DNA of 64,000 nt, from NCBI GenBank assembly GCA_023437365.1, contig JAEZGK010000016.1, positions 1 through 64,000 of the forward strand, given 5' to 3'. The translations under genes were made by a program, and so were the position numbers. Source of the stretch: Bacillota bacterium. Lineage in GTDB: Bacteria; Bacillota; Clostridia; Lachnospirales; Lachnospiraceae. Of the stretch, positions 8,482 to 17,046 are shown piece after piece; position 1 is the first letter of the stretch, and every line of letters begins with the position of its first letter. The notes under the pieces were generated by a model. That model did no database searches. It was not told the origin of the DNA and was given only the letters and a program-made list of their open reading frames with translations.

Positions 8482-9150
8482 CTATTCCTGCATCTGCAAC
8501 GCCTGTTCAACAGCCTTTTTCAGTACCATACTGGAATTGGTAGCACCGCTGACCGCATCCACCTCTGTATGTTGTTTTGCTATGATGTCGTGCAGGATTG
8601 CCTCCGCAGGCTTACCTCTCTCATTATCATGCTGCAGGATCGTGATGTCCTCCATCCGGCCATCCTTGACCGTGACTCTGACCTTAGCATAGATATATCC
8701 CACATCATACTCTCCATCATAAGTACCGTCCTGCAGCTTCGCTGCATCCATCCCCTGTATTTTGATTGCTGCAATGCTCTTCTGATACTGTACAAAATCA
8801 ATATTATAGGTTGCCATGTGGCATAAAAGCAATGCCAAGGTAATGGTCGCCCCATATCTGTGGGTCTTCCTCCATAATGTATCCAGTTTCTTCCGAAGTA
8901 TATAGCCTAATGCCATCAAAAACAGCATTATTGCTGTGGCAATTCCCGTCGCGACTACCGCCGCTGCCCTCGTATCCCAGACATCCAGTGTTACCAATAA
9001 ATGAAGGACTGCTACTGCCAATATAAGCACACCAACCGGTTTATGCAGGTTCTTCGCCATCCGTTCCAATATAGTCAGCCTCAGCTTACGAGCCAGGAAC
9101 TTAATGAGTAGAAGTACAAGCAGAACTGCTGCTAAAATACCGAATATCAT
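8482..9150 (-). CDS. Membrane di-heme-like protein with C-terminal FMN-binding domain
   Basis: A 222-residue protein. Four hydrophobic helices fill residues 1-115 and carry His36, His50, His97 and His111, placed as in small b-type cytochrome/ferric-reductase-like cores. Residues about 140-222 form an FMN-binding domain ending in AVSGATNSS, where the Thr is the usual covalent flavin attachment site. The family moves electrons across the membrane to extracellular acceptors or flavin (family knowledge). It lies between the TetR gene, 8 bp upstream, and a flavodoxin gene. Heme ligation is inferred from His placement only. Confidence 0.8.
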   Translation of the reverse strand: MIFGILAAVLLVLLLIKFLARKLRLTILERMAKNLHKPVGVLILAVAVLHLLVTLDVWDTRAAAVVATGIATAIMLFLMALGYILRKKLDTLWRKTHRYGATITLALLLCHMATYNIDFVQYQKSIAAIKIQGMDAAKLQDGTYDGEYDVGYIYAKVRVTVKDGRMEDITILQHDNERGKPAEAILHDIIAKQHTEVDAVSGATNSSMVLKKAVEQALQMQE

Positions 9151-9158
9151 AATACCAC

Positions 9159-9791
9159 CTACCCTCTGATTGATCTTAACAGCATATGGAAGCTATAATC
9201 CATATACTCCGCCTTTGTCATACCCAACCTCATCTGAAAATACTTCTGTTTCTGATCCGCAAAACGGACTGTTTCACTGATCCCTGCCCATAGACAGAAT
9301 ATCGTCGGCAGCACCTGTATATCCTTTCTGATATAGCCGCTTTCAATCCCTCTTAACAGCAGTTCCTCAATGATATCATTGATCTCTTCTCCGACAACAT
9401 AAATATCATACAGGATGTTCTTCTCTTCAAAATCCCTTTCCTCCAGCCGGATGGTGCCCAGGATCAGCTCATAATAGACCGGATACTGCTCCTGCAGCTT
9501 CACCAGACTGTTGCAGATGGAGAAATAGCACTCCTCAAAGCCTTCCGCTCTGCTGATACCCTCCTGTAACGCATCCTTTAGCAGATGCATCTGCTCCAGG
9601 ATAATATGGTTCAGTATGTCATCCTTACTCTTGAAGTAGACATAGAGTGTAGATTTGCTGCAATCAGCTTCCTTTGCTATGTCATCAACCGTAGTGATGC
9701 TTATCCCCTGTGCCTCAAACAGCTTTTTGGCAGAGGACAGGATATGCTCCTTATTGAACTGAATCAACGCTTCCTTCTTCCTGTTTCCCAA
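9159..9791 (-). CDS. TetR/AcrR family transcriptional regulator
   Basis: A 210-residue regulator with an N-terminal helix-turn-helix (SITTVDDIAKEADCSKSTLYVYFKSKDDIL, residues about 30-60) and a variable ligand-binding C-terminal domain. It is the first gene of the apparent redox operon (membrane FMN protein, flavodoxin, FMN reductase) and probably controls it. The start is a TTG after GAGGTGATAAA. Its promoter carries two CGTACT motifs exactly 20 bp apart, a reasonable operator. Confidence 0.9.
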   Translation of the reverse strand: MGNRKKEALIQFNKEHILSSAKKLFEAQGISITTVDDIAKEADCSKSTLYVYFKSKDDILNHIILEQMHLLKDALQEGISRAEGFEECYFSICNSLVKLQEQYPVYYELILGTIRLEERDFEEKNILYDIYVVGEEINDIIEELLLRGIESGYIRKDIQVLPTIFCLWAGISETVRFADQKQKYFQMRLGMTKAEYMDYSFHMLLRSIRG

Positions 9792-9815
9792 TTTATCACC
9801 TCGTAGTATATTATT

Positions 9816-9862
9816 CGTACTCTCGTTTTATTTATCGTACTATAAGTTCGATTATTTGTCAA
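9816..9862 (-). promoter_or_regulatory. Promoter of the TetR/redox operon with repeated CGTACT
   Basis: On the minus strand TTGACA (9857-9862) and TACGAT (9834-9839) have 17-bp spacing. CGTACT occurs on the plus strand at 9816-9821 and 9836-9841, two helical turns apart and overlapping the -10 region. This fits a TetR operator, which is an inference. Confidence 0.65.
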
Positions 9863-10069
9863 TCATAATTTTGTTTTTGTAATGGGACTTTATCAAGGTC
9901 GTAGATTATGTAGAAGTATGGACAGATAGAGGCAAGGACTAATTAGATCCATAGCTTACGGAAGTATGCTTTATAGATATTTGAATTAAATAATGTAAGA
10001 ACTTTATGGATATAAGATCCTTATGATTACAAGAACTTTATAGATGCTTGAGTTCTATGAATATAAAAA

Positions 10070-10186
10070 TTAAAGTGTCAAAAGCACCGCAGGTGCTTTC
10101 CAGACATGCAATATTGATATGCAAGCTAGCTTGCAATAGCAATATTGCGTGTCCGGAAATGTGCTTCGCACATTTTGACACTTTAA
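10070..10186. repeat. 117-bp cloverleaf palindromic element, copy A
   Basis: Perfect 14-bp terminal inverted repeats (TTAAAGTGTCAAAA / TTTTGACACTTTAA) enclose three arms: AAAGCACC-GCA-GGTGCTTT (10081-10099), a central arm with GCAATATTG/CAATATTGC around the palindrome GCAAGCTAGCTTGC, and AATGTGC-TTC-GCACATT (10158-10174). The reverse complement aligns along its length with 48829-48943. No coding potential. It lies in the 570-bp gene-free stretch 9792-10362, which otherwise shows only the TetR promoter and two weak copies of an AAGAACTTTAT motif. Confidence 0.85.
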
Positions 10187-10362
10187 ATCTGTAAAATTCC
10201 GCAAAATTACCTACATAATAATACCCATAATATATACCGTAAATATTCCATAAATAGTTCCACAAAATACTTCTGCAAAAAAAGCTCCCCATATCATGCA
10301 AACACTCAAAACATCCGTTTCCAGTGCGCCGCATTGTATTAGGAGCTTCTCTACATCTTCTA

Positions 10363-11025
10363 TTAATTCAGTAGCTTTTTCGCTTCCTCCAGCCGTTCAG
10401 AGAACTGGTTGTAAAAGCTGTCCTCCTGAGTATAACGGCGGACATAAAAGCTACTCAATATATACATATTCAAGTTTTTGACAAGCTGATCGTCCAGTGC
10501 GGTCTTGATTATCTCTTCCACATTGTTCAGAAAATAATGCCAGTCCAGGAGAAAGCTCTTATTTTGGGCGAAATCAGGAGTATCGATCCATTTATCCACC
10601 TTCACCTTTGTACGGCTGTTATGATTACACTCATTCTTCTGAAGGAAAAAATAGAAGTCATGCTTATCATAATACCTGCCCAGCGGGAAGATCCTGCAGA
10701 TTCCCGGGCGGGAGGTGTGGATGCTGCATTTACCGTTCTGGCTTAGAAAGGCACAGTGTTCCTCCTCACCAACCATCCTTAAGTTAGGAAGTATGATGCC
10801 ATCCACTACATGAAGCTCTATTTTATCTGCCAGAAGCTCCTCAAAGCTCTTTCCCAGTTCAGTAGAAAGCCTGTATATATCATATGGGTCCAGGATAATG
10901 GAACTTCCCATCCCGTGACAGCAAACCGCGGCACCTTTACAGCCATTACAGCTTGCCTCCACCAAGTCCTCAATACCATACAAGCTTCCGTCCGAAATAT
11001 CCTCCAGACTGCAATTACGTTTCAT
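10363..11025 (-). CDS. YkgJ family cysteine-cluster protein
   Basis: A 220-residue protein of the YkgJ/zinc- or iron-chelating family. Clustered ligands are CNGCKGAAVCCHG near residues 27-39 and CAFLSQNGKCSIHTSRPGIC near 90-110, followed by RIFPLGR. A C-terminal helical region follows. The family's biochemical role is not established. The ATG at 11025 is preceded by AAGGAGGAGCTAAC. It seems monocistronic; downstream lies palindromic element A. Confidence 0.87.
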   Translation of the reverse strand: MKRNCSLEDISDGSLYGIEDLVEASCNGCKGAAVCCHGMGSSIILDPYDIYRLSTELGKSFEELLADKIELHVVDGIILPNLRMVGEEEHCAFLSQNGKCSIHTSRPGICRIFPLGRYYDKHDFYFFLQKNECNHNSRTKVKVDKWIDTPDFAQNKSFLLDWHYFLNNVEEIIKTALDDQLVKNLNMYILSSFYVRRYTQEDSFYNQFSERLEEAKKLLN

Positions 11026-11249
11026 AGTTAGCTCCTCCTTAATATAAATATATTCTTATTCCTTAACTGAACTGGAGGATTTTCTCCGTTTCATTAGAAT
11101 GTACTATTTTGTCATCCACGTATGATTTTATCATCAGATGTCAGCTTCGTCCAGTCACTCCGATGTCTTTTGTCCTCTGAAGTAACATAAATCTTTCCAA
11201 GTATCGGTACCTGCAAAGAAGCAAAGTGTTTAAGAAATTTCAATAATAA

Positions 11250-11286
11250 AGAAAGAGAGAGGACAGTTCCGCCTTTCTCTTTCTAA
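11250..11286 (-). terminator. Probable terminator of the PPOX-family gene
   Basis: The minus strand shows AGAAAGAGAAAGG, a short loop and CCTCTCTCTTTCT followed by TTATT, a long purine/pyrimidine stem shortly after the stop at 11363. The rest of 11026-11362 holds no recognisable feature. Confidence 0.55.
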
Positions 11287-11362
11287 TCTTTTCACTATAT
11301 TATCGTTTTACTAAGCATTATTTTTCTTTGTAGCAGCCTTATTTTTATATATCTTATGGAAT

Positions 11363-11824
11363 TTATTTGGAATGCTCATAATGTTCCATCCATACCTTCG
11401 ATTGAACACAATCAATGTATTTACGGTACGGCTCACCCTCAATATAGGTCCATATGGTAATGAAGTTAGGTGTAATTTCGTATAGTTCTCCCTTCTCCAT
11501 ATGGGAGTACGCATCGTAGGAGCCTCTGTGCCTCTTCTTATACAGCTCCATAATCTTTGCATTCTCCTCTGATAATATTCTTCCTCTACACTTAGCCGTG
11601 CCTTTGATTGCAATATTGTTTTGACATAAGGCAACCTTCGGATTCTGTTTCATCTGCACTGCCTTTTCCATCGCCGATTCTGTCTGGAAATATATCTTAC
11701 CCTCTACCACGACATAGCTCATTGATCTTACCGTCGGGATATCCTCCGATGAGGTCGCCAATACGATAATCCCGGAATCCCCTAATTGCTTAAATACATT
11801 TTCATATTCAATCTTATATTCCAT
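11363..11824 (-). CDS. Pyridoxamine 5'-phosphate oxidase-family (split-barrel flavin) protein
   Basis: The likely start is the ATG at 11824 (153 residues, MEYKIEYENVFKQLG) behind AGGGAGGAG; an in-frame upstream extension to 11899 lacks a ribosome site. The sequence follows the FMN-binding split barrel: IIVLATSSEDIPTVRSMSYVVVEGKIYFQTES then AVQMKQNPKVALCQNNIAIKGTAKC. Such proteins bind FMN or F420/heme and are often general stress or nitroreductase-like enzymes; true PNPOx activity is not implied. Confidence 0.85.
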   Translation of the reverse strand: MEYKIEYENVFKQLGDSGIIVLATSSEDIPTVRSMSYVVVEGKIYFQTESAMEKAVQMKQNPKVALCQNNIAIKGTAKCRGRILSEENAKIMELYKKRHRGSYDAYSHMEKGELYEITPNFITIWTYIEGEPYRKYIDCVQSKVWMEHYEHSK

Positions 11825-11926
11825 CTGAATTCTCCTCCCTTTCGCATAAGAAAAGGATACCATTTCACAGCAATATTTGCTACCAACCCGGGATAACAAT
11901 TCAGCAACCAGAGGTTGCGTGAAGCT

Positions 11927-12076
11927 TTATGATGGGTCCCCTGTAGAAGCTTCCACAATAAAATGAAACTGATAATCGTACAGATAAGCAGATAATTCCG
12001 CCAAGACCTTCTCCCGCTCTTCCTCTGTGCATTTCAGATGTATGATCTTATTAATTTCATCAATTTCTTGTTCCAT
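11927..12076 (-). CDS. Small acidic hypothetical protein (49 aa)
   Basis: The minus strand reads MEQEIDEINKIIHLKCTEEE and continues through KVLAELSAYLYDYQFHF to a TAA at 11927. ATGGAG sits nine bases before the ATG at 12076. A near-consensus promoter lies above it, TTGACA then an extended -10 TGCTATAAT with a 19-bp gap. An in-frame ATG at 12091 (54 residues) is less likely because it falls right behind the -10. The helical, Glu-rich make-up vaguely recalls Spo0E-like phosphatases, but the SxxxD signature is absent, so no function is assigned. Confidence 0.5.
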   Translation of the reverse strand: MEQEIDEINKIIHLKCTEEEREKVLAELSAYLYDYQFHFIVEASTGDPS

Positions 12077-12286
12077 ACAATCACGCTCCATAGGACATTA
12101 TAGCACTCACTAAACTCTACATGTCAAGTCTTATCAGATAGTTTCGGATTCTGATTTATCCTCAGGGGAAATAGGATACTTTTGGTGGAACAGCAAAGAC
12201 ACCTTGCGTATCTCTTAAACTTTCAGCTCATAAATGTAACACGAAGTCTCATATAATAATCATATAAATCTTAGCAGAGGTCTGAC

Positions 12287-13564
12287 ATGGAGATATATGT
12301 GGTTCAACAGGGAGACAATATTAATTCAATTGCTCGTAAATATGGTATTTCACCAGTACGTCTGATTACTGATAATGGTATAAGCTCGCCTTATTCTCTC
12401 GCCGTTGGCCAAACACTGGTGATCGCAAAGCCTTCTATGGAATATACCGTGAAAGACGGTGATACGCTGGAGGGAATTGCTGAAACCTTTCAGGTTACAG
12501 TTATGCAGCTGCTTAGAAATAATCCCAAACTAGCTGACAGGCAGTATATCTATCCCGGCGAAACATTAGTCATTAGTTATGATAATACTCAGGGGAATCT
12601 TGTGATAGCAGGCTATGCTTTTCCATACATCAGTGATGTTATCCTCAGGAAGACTTTACCTTACCTTACTTATCTGGTCATATTTAACTACCGTGTAACC
12701 CGCAATGGCGAATTAATCGGCAGCGATGAAGATATCGCTGCTATCGAGACTGCAAAAGCTTATGGAGTTAGGAGTACCCTTCTGGTAACTGTATATTCGG
12801 AAACCGGAGAGGCTGATATCCCTACTATATATGAAATTCTTCTAAATACCCAACTACAGAATACAATTATAAATAACCTACTTGATATTTTAAGTGAAAA
12901 GGGCTACACAGGGGTAAGCTTGTCCTTTCAATTTATCGATAAATCGAACCAACAGCTATACCTGGATTATTTAACTAATGTAGCAAATGCCTTGCACCCA
13001 GCCGGCTATTCCGTATTTGTGACACTCAATCCGGGCATAAGCTCTAATGGAACTGACTCAACCTTCGAGAGCCTTGATTATGCAGCCTTTGCAGCGATAG
13101 CTGACGGATTGTTATTCTTATCCTTTAACTGGGGTTATGTTGAAAAGCCCCCTATAGAATACTCCATAATATCCTTTAGTAACTTTTTAGATTATATCAC
13201 ATCACAGATCCCCTTAGAGAAGATTAGAATTTCCATTCCAACGATAGCCTATGACTGGCAGCTGCCTTATGTTGAGGGTCAGAGCAAAGCGAATGCTCTT
13301 AATTTCTCTTCTGCGATATCCTTGGCCGTGCAGACGAATTCAGTTATTCACTACGACGAAGCATCTCTGGCAGCTTATTTTGAATATACGGATCTCCTGG
13401 GCAACCAACATATTGTATGGCTTAAGGATGCAAGAAGTATCGACTCCTCGATCAAAATTCTTCAAAGCTATGGTATCGAGGGTATCGGTGTCTGGACCAT
13501 CATGTACTATTTCGATCAGATGTGGCTTGTGATCAACACACAATATCAGATCAAGAAACTGTGA
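12287..13564 (+). CDS. LysM / GH18-like spore protein with degenerate active site
   Basis: A 425-residue protein with two LysM domains (about 2-46 and 52-97: YVVQQGDNINSIARKYGIS and YTVKDGDTLEGIAETFQVT) and a GH18 chitinase-fold domain (105-425). This is the layout of SleL/YaaH, which trims cortex peptidoglycan in germinating spores. At the catalytic strand, where the family has a DxDxE-type signature, this protein reads GVSLSFQF (209-216): the acids are Ser and Gln215, so hydrolysis is doubtful. It has no signal peptide, as is usual for spore-coat members. A CATATAATA box about 35 bp upstream resembles a mother-cell sigma -10 element (weak). Confidence 0.85.
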   Translation: MEIYVVQQGDNINSIARKYGISPVRLITDNGISSPYSLAVGQTLVIAKPSMEYTVKDGDTLEGIAETFQVTVMQLLRNNPKLADRQYIYPGETLVISYDNTQGNLVIAGYAFPYISDVILRKTLPYLTYLVIFNYRVTRNGELIGSDEDIAAIETAKAYGVRSTLLVTVYSETGEADIPTIYEILLNTQLQNTIINNLLDILSEKGYTGVSLSFQFIDKSNQQLYLDYLTNVANALHPAGYSVFVTLNPGISSNGTDSTFESLDYAAFAAIADGLLFLSFNWGYVEKPPIEYSIISFSNFLDYITSQIPLEKIRISIPTIAYDWQLPYVEGQSKANALNFSSAISLAVQTNSVIHYDEASLAAYFEYTDLLGNQHIVWLKDARSIDSSIKILQSYGIEGIGVWTIMYYFDQMWLVINTQYQIKKL

Positions 13565-13647
13565 AGCTTATCATTATTAAGCAAAGAGGCTGTATCAGGA
13601 CATCAGCAGACTGCATTTGAAAAAGAAAAGCAAAGGCAAGTGATGCC

Positions 13648-14304
13648 TTAGGTCTGCTTCTCGTAAATTTTCACACCCAGCCAAAGCATCAGTATCCAGA
13701 AGATAAAAATACCACCCGCCACAAGGACCACGAAGCCCGTCTCTTCTATCAGTGTTAGATTCAGCAGGGAATGGATATTCTCCATCGTCTTTGATATCAA
13801 TGTAAGCGGATAATAAAGCAGAAGTGCTGCATACAAGCTAAGGGGCGTAATGTGCATAACAAGGATAATCACTCCGGAGGTAATCAAAATGCTGGTATAC
13901 ACTACGAAAAGCCCTCCGATCAATCGACTGGTATCCATCTCCCAATTAGAAGTCATATAGCCAAGACCCAAACAGACTGCTGCCAGTAACAGCTGTACGA
14001 TAACAAATATCAAGGTTTTTATGTATTTATTCCATAGGAAACGCTCTCTGGTGGTAGGGTAATAAACAATCTTCTCCGTTATGAGCTCCAGACTGGTGTC
14101 CCCCATCGTAACAATATAGCTATGGTAAAGAAAACAGGTATTCAGCATATTGATGACGATCAGGACACTGCTCATATTCATAAAGCTCATTTCCCCGAAA
14201 AAAGGGCCGATTAAGAGACAGATCACATCAATAATTACAATGATACTGATGGCACCAATCTGTCTGCCAAATAACGCCCGATCAAAGGCCTTCAATCTAT
14301 TCAT
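13648..14304 (-). CDS. ABC transporter membrane protein of the YtrA-type operon
   Basis: A 218-residue integral membrane protein with about six hydrophobic helices (near 17-35, 45-65, 95-118, 128-150, 155-172, 190-212). Its start overlaps the end of the ATPase gene by 8 bp, so the two are almost certainly one exporter-type ABC system. No signature beyond hydrophobic pattern and context; the substrate is unknown. It is the last gene of the operon. Confidence 0.75.
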   Translation of the reverse strand: MNRLKAFDRALFGRQIGAISIIVIIDVICLLIGPFFGEMSFMNMSSVLIVINMLNTCFLYHSYIVTMGDTSLELITEKIVYYPTTRERFLWNKYIKTLIFVIVQLLLAAVCLGLGYMTSNWEMDTSRLIGGLFVVYTSILITSGVIILVMHITPLSLYAALLLYYPLTLISKTMENIHSLLNLTLIEETGFVVLVAGGIFIFWILMLWLGVKIYEKQT

Positions 14305-15184
14305 TCTCCTTGCTCCTTTTACTGAAATAATAAAGAATATCCTCCAGAGTGGCTTGCTGCAGCACCAGCCTGTCAGTCGGCGTGAGATAAGTCTTTAGTA
14401 GCTCCGCGTTTTCCGTCATTGCTTCAAAGCCATGCGGATGTCTTCGGACTGTAATGAATAGACCCTTTGGTATTCTTTGCAACAGCTCCTTCTCTCCCCT
14501 GATCACCTGATACTGCTCCAACAGAGTTTCCTTATCCTGCGTCAGAACAACCCTTCCCTGATCCACCAGGGTGATATAATCAGCAACCTTATCTAAGTCA
14601 CTTGTGATATGAGTGGAGAACAGGATACCCATCTTCTCTCCGGCAATCAGCTCCTGTAGAAGCTGCAGAAATTCTCTTCGAAAGATTGGATCAAGTCCAT
14701 CCGTCGGTTCATCCATAATGAGCAGCCTCGGATGATGTGACAGGGCAAAGGCCAGTTCAAACCGGGCTTCCATTCCCTTGGATAAAGTTAAGAGTATTTG
14801 TTCCGGATCAAGCTTAAATCTTCTTAGGTAAGAGAGAAAAAGTTCTTTCTCAAAGCTCCTATAGTATTTTCCGAACAATTCACCATTCTCATGTAACGTA
14901 TATTTCTTCATAAAAGGGCCGTGATCTGCAACAAATCCAACATTATTCTTCGCTTTTACTTCCTGTCTGCGATTATCAAAGCCACCGATGGTTACTGTAC
15001 CACCATCCTTGACTATAACATTCTGGATTAGCTTCAGGATCGTGGTTTTTCCTGCACCGTTTCTTCCAATCAATCCCATAATATACCCTTCCGGTATCGA
15101 AAAGCTGACATCCTTTATCTCAAAATCCTTAAATTTCTTATGTAGGTTCTGCACAGACAGAACCATGCTCTCTGTCTCTCCCAT
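14297..15184 (-). CDS. ABC transporter ATPase (YtrB-like)
   Basis: A 295-residue ATPase: Walker A GRNGAGKT (near 39-46), signature LSKGMEARFELA, Walker B LLIMDEPTDGLD and H-loop FSTHITSDLD, with a C-terminal extension of about 80 residues typical of drug/antibiotic-export ATPases of the YtrB group. GGAGGGGGAATAAAGC precedes the ATG, 3 bp after the GntR gene. It pairs with the membrane protein that overlaps its 3' end. Confidence 0.88.
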   Translation of the reverse strand: MGETESMVLSVQNLHKKFKDFEIKDVSFSIPEGYIMGLIGRNGAGKTTILKLIQNVIVKDGGTVTIGGFDNRRQEVKAKNNVGFVADHGPFMKKYTLHENGELFGKYYRSFEKELFLSYLRRFKLDPEQILLTLSKGMEARFELAFALSHHPRLLIMDEPTDGLDPIFRREFLQLLQELIAGEKMGILFSTHITSDLDKVADYITLVDQGRVVLTQDKETLLEQYQVIRGEKELLQRIPKGLFITVRRHPHGFEAMTENAELLKTYLTPTDRLVLQQATLEDILYYFSKRSKENE

Positions 15185-15187
15185 GCT

Positions 15188-15565
15188 TTATTCCCCCTCC
15201 TGATAAAGCATATCAATCATGTCCTTCATATCCTTGGCTTCCAGTCCTACTGCCTGAAATTCCTTGATTAAGTCAGCCAACTGCCGCTCCAGAAGAGATA
15301 TCTTCTTCTCTGACAGCATATTGGTATTCTGTTCGCTGACATAGAAGCCTTTCCCTGCGATTGAATAAATCAGACCTTCCTTCTCCAGCTCCTCATAGGC
15401 TCTTTTGGTAGTGATGACACTGATTTGTAAGTCCTTCGCAAGATTACGGATCGAAGGCAGCGGCTCATTCGGCAATAACTCTTTGTTTATAATCGAAAGC
15501 TTGATCTGATTGATAATCTGCTCATAGATGGGCAGATTGCTGGTACTTGAAAATACGATATTCAA
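15188..15565 (-). CDS. GntR-family (YtrA subfamily) regulator
   Basis: A 125-residue regulator: winged helix-turn-helix (PLPSIRNLAKDLQISVITTKRAYEELEKEGLIYSIAGKGFYV, about 33-75) followed by a short helical dimerisation tail. The lack of a ligand domain is typical of YtrA. These regulators repress ABC operons and respond to cell-wall antibiotics in Bacillus (family knowledge). It sits in the middle of the operon rather than first. Its likely site is the palindrome over the operon promoter at 17959-18008. Confidence 0.88.
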   Translation of the reverse strand: MNIVFSSTSNLPIYEQIINQIKLSIINKELLPNEPLPSIRNLAKDLQISVITTKRAYEELEKEGLIYSIAGKGFYVSEQNTNMLSEKKISLLERQLADLIKEFQAVGLEAKDMKDMIDMLYQEGE

Positions 15566-15594
15566 AGCTATTACCTCCTTTCAGTCCCGGCGTT

Positions 15595-16308
15595 TTATTG
15601 CTTCACCGGCTTAGCTGTCATGGTTTCATAATCAAAATTACAATCCCTTAAGCCCAGCAGCACCACATACCAAAAGGCTGCTATGCTTACATAAGCTAAT
15701 GTCATAAAGGCTACGCTTAGCCAACCAAGATCTATCTTCAATATGAACAATATTATATGTGTACAAAGCAGTATCGAACTTAAGATAAGTACTGTATTCT
15801 CAATCTTCTTATGCTTCGTATTCCTGATATTCGCTTTACTCGCAGATATTCTCGATACCATCGATATCAGCAATATTATAATTAGATCTAAACTGAAAAA
15901 TTTATCAACAGCGCTCTGTATGGTACATAAATTCAGAAGCAATTCAATGATATACATACTGATTCGCCATACTATAAGGAGTATAGTCATGCCAATCGCT
16001 TCTGAAATCAAAAGCACAGTACGAAGTCGCGCATCAGAGGGAAGCAAGCTCAGCATTTTCCACTCCTTAGGCTTTTTCGAAGCTGATTGCGAATAAAATA
16101 ACATCCAAAGTACATAAGCGATATTATAGTTGATCAAGTAATTTGTAGATTGATCTACCACAATCATGTATACAGTGATTAAAAGCAGAAGCAATATTCT
16201 CCAGCTTTTAAAGTAAATGATCATTTTCTTAAAATACCCCTTTATTCCTGTATAAAGCATCTCTTTCTCCCATCCCGATTTAAAATAATTTCTCAACCTT
16301 TCTGACAT
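15595..16308 (-). CDS. Multi-spanning membrane protein (ABC operon)
   Basis: A 237-residue hydrophobic protein with about six helices. It overlaps the preceding gene by 29 bp, so it may begin at an internal Met (MLYTGIKGYFKK). With the next protein and the ATPase at 17047 it probably forms a heteromeric exporter-type ABC transporter. No family motif could be recognised. Confidence 0.7.
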   Translation of the reverse strand: MSERLRNYFKSGWEKEMLYTGIKGYFKKMIIYFKSWRILLLLLITVYMIVVDQSTNYLINYNIAYVLWMLFYSQSASKKPKEWKMLSLLPSDARLRTVLLISEAIGMTILLIVWRISMYIIELLLNLCTIQSAVDKFFSLDLIIILLISMVSRISASKANIRNTKHKKIENTVLILSSILLCTHIILFILKIDLGWLSVAFMTLAYVSIAAFWYVVLLGLRDCNFDYETMTAKPVKQ

Positions 16309-16960
16309 TCTCTTCGCTAATCTCTGTATTCCAAAGGATCGATATTTGAAGCAGCAGGCAGATCAAGGCCAGAAAATATGCGAGCAAGGTTACACTCGTC
16401 AGCCATATTCCCTGAAGATACTCCTTAGGATGGAAAGTAAGAGGTATATATGCATTTATCATCAGCGCCACACTTATGATCATCGAGAAAACATATCTAA
16501 TTTTACGTTTCTTAGCCACATTTTTATCTTTACAGGTTTCCCAGTAATAATATGTTCCTACATTAATTGAGCTGTAGGAAAGAAGTGCCGGTATTACATA
16601 AAAAAACATCACCGATATTTCCTGAGAGAAAAGGTAAAATTGATGTAATGAAAGCACCAATACCACTGAAAGGTATATCAGTACCTGATACAGGAATACT
16701 GCAAAGCTTTTTAATATTAAATAATTTCTTCTGTCCATTTTCCCTGTGGGCAGTAGGAAATATAACCTGTTAACCTTATGCCTCATCAGGATAGTTCCCC
16801 AGATACAATACATCATCATTATAAATCTTATTTCTTCTACGCCATCCGCTAGGATCATAATTAGGACATATCCAATAAATGCTATGGAAAAAGCTAATTT
16901 CCAGCCACGGAACATACTCCTGATATCTATGAAAAGTTCTCGCACTATAATCGCTGTCAT
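16280..16960 (-). CDS. Multi-spanning membrane protein (ABC operon)
   Basis: A 226-residue hydrophobic protein with about six helices, beginning with a short cytoplasmic segment (MTAIIVRELFIDIRSMFRGW) typical of ABC-2 permease subunits. It lies directly behind the ATPase gene at 17047 and overlaps the next membrane gene. The function is inferred from context only. Confidence 0.7.
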   Translation of the reverse strand: MTAIIVRELFIDIRSMFRGWKLAFSIAFIGYVLIMILADGVEEIRFIMMMYCIWGTILMRHKVNRLYFLLPTGKMDRRNYLILKSFAVFLYQVLIYLSVVLVLSLHQFYLFSQEISVMFFYVIPALLSYSSINVGTYYYWETCKDKNVAKKRKIRYVFSMIISVALMINAYIPLTFHPKEYLQGIWLTSVTLLAYFLALICLLLQISILWNTEISEENVRKVEKLF

Positions 16961-17046
16961 TTACTTTTACACCTCCAAAATTTACTTCCAGACATCACAT
17001 ATCAATTGATAATTCTTTTGTTCAGCATTATCTTCATATACTATTC

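Noticed and set aside
11927..12091. Spo0E-like aspartyl phosphatase
   Set aside because: Size is right but the family's SxxxD signature is absent; kept only as a hypothetical small protein.
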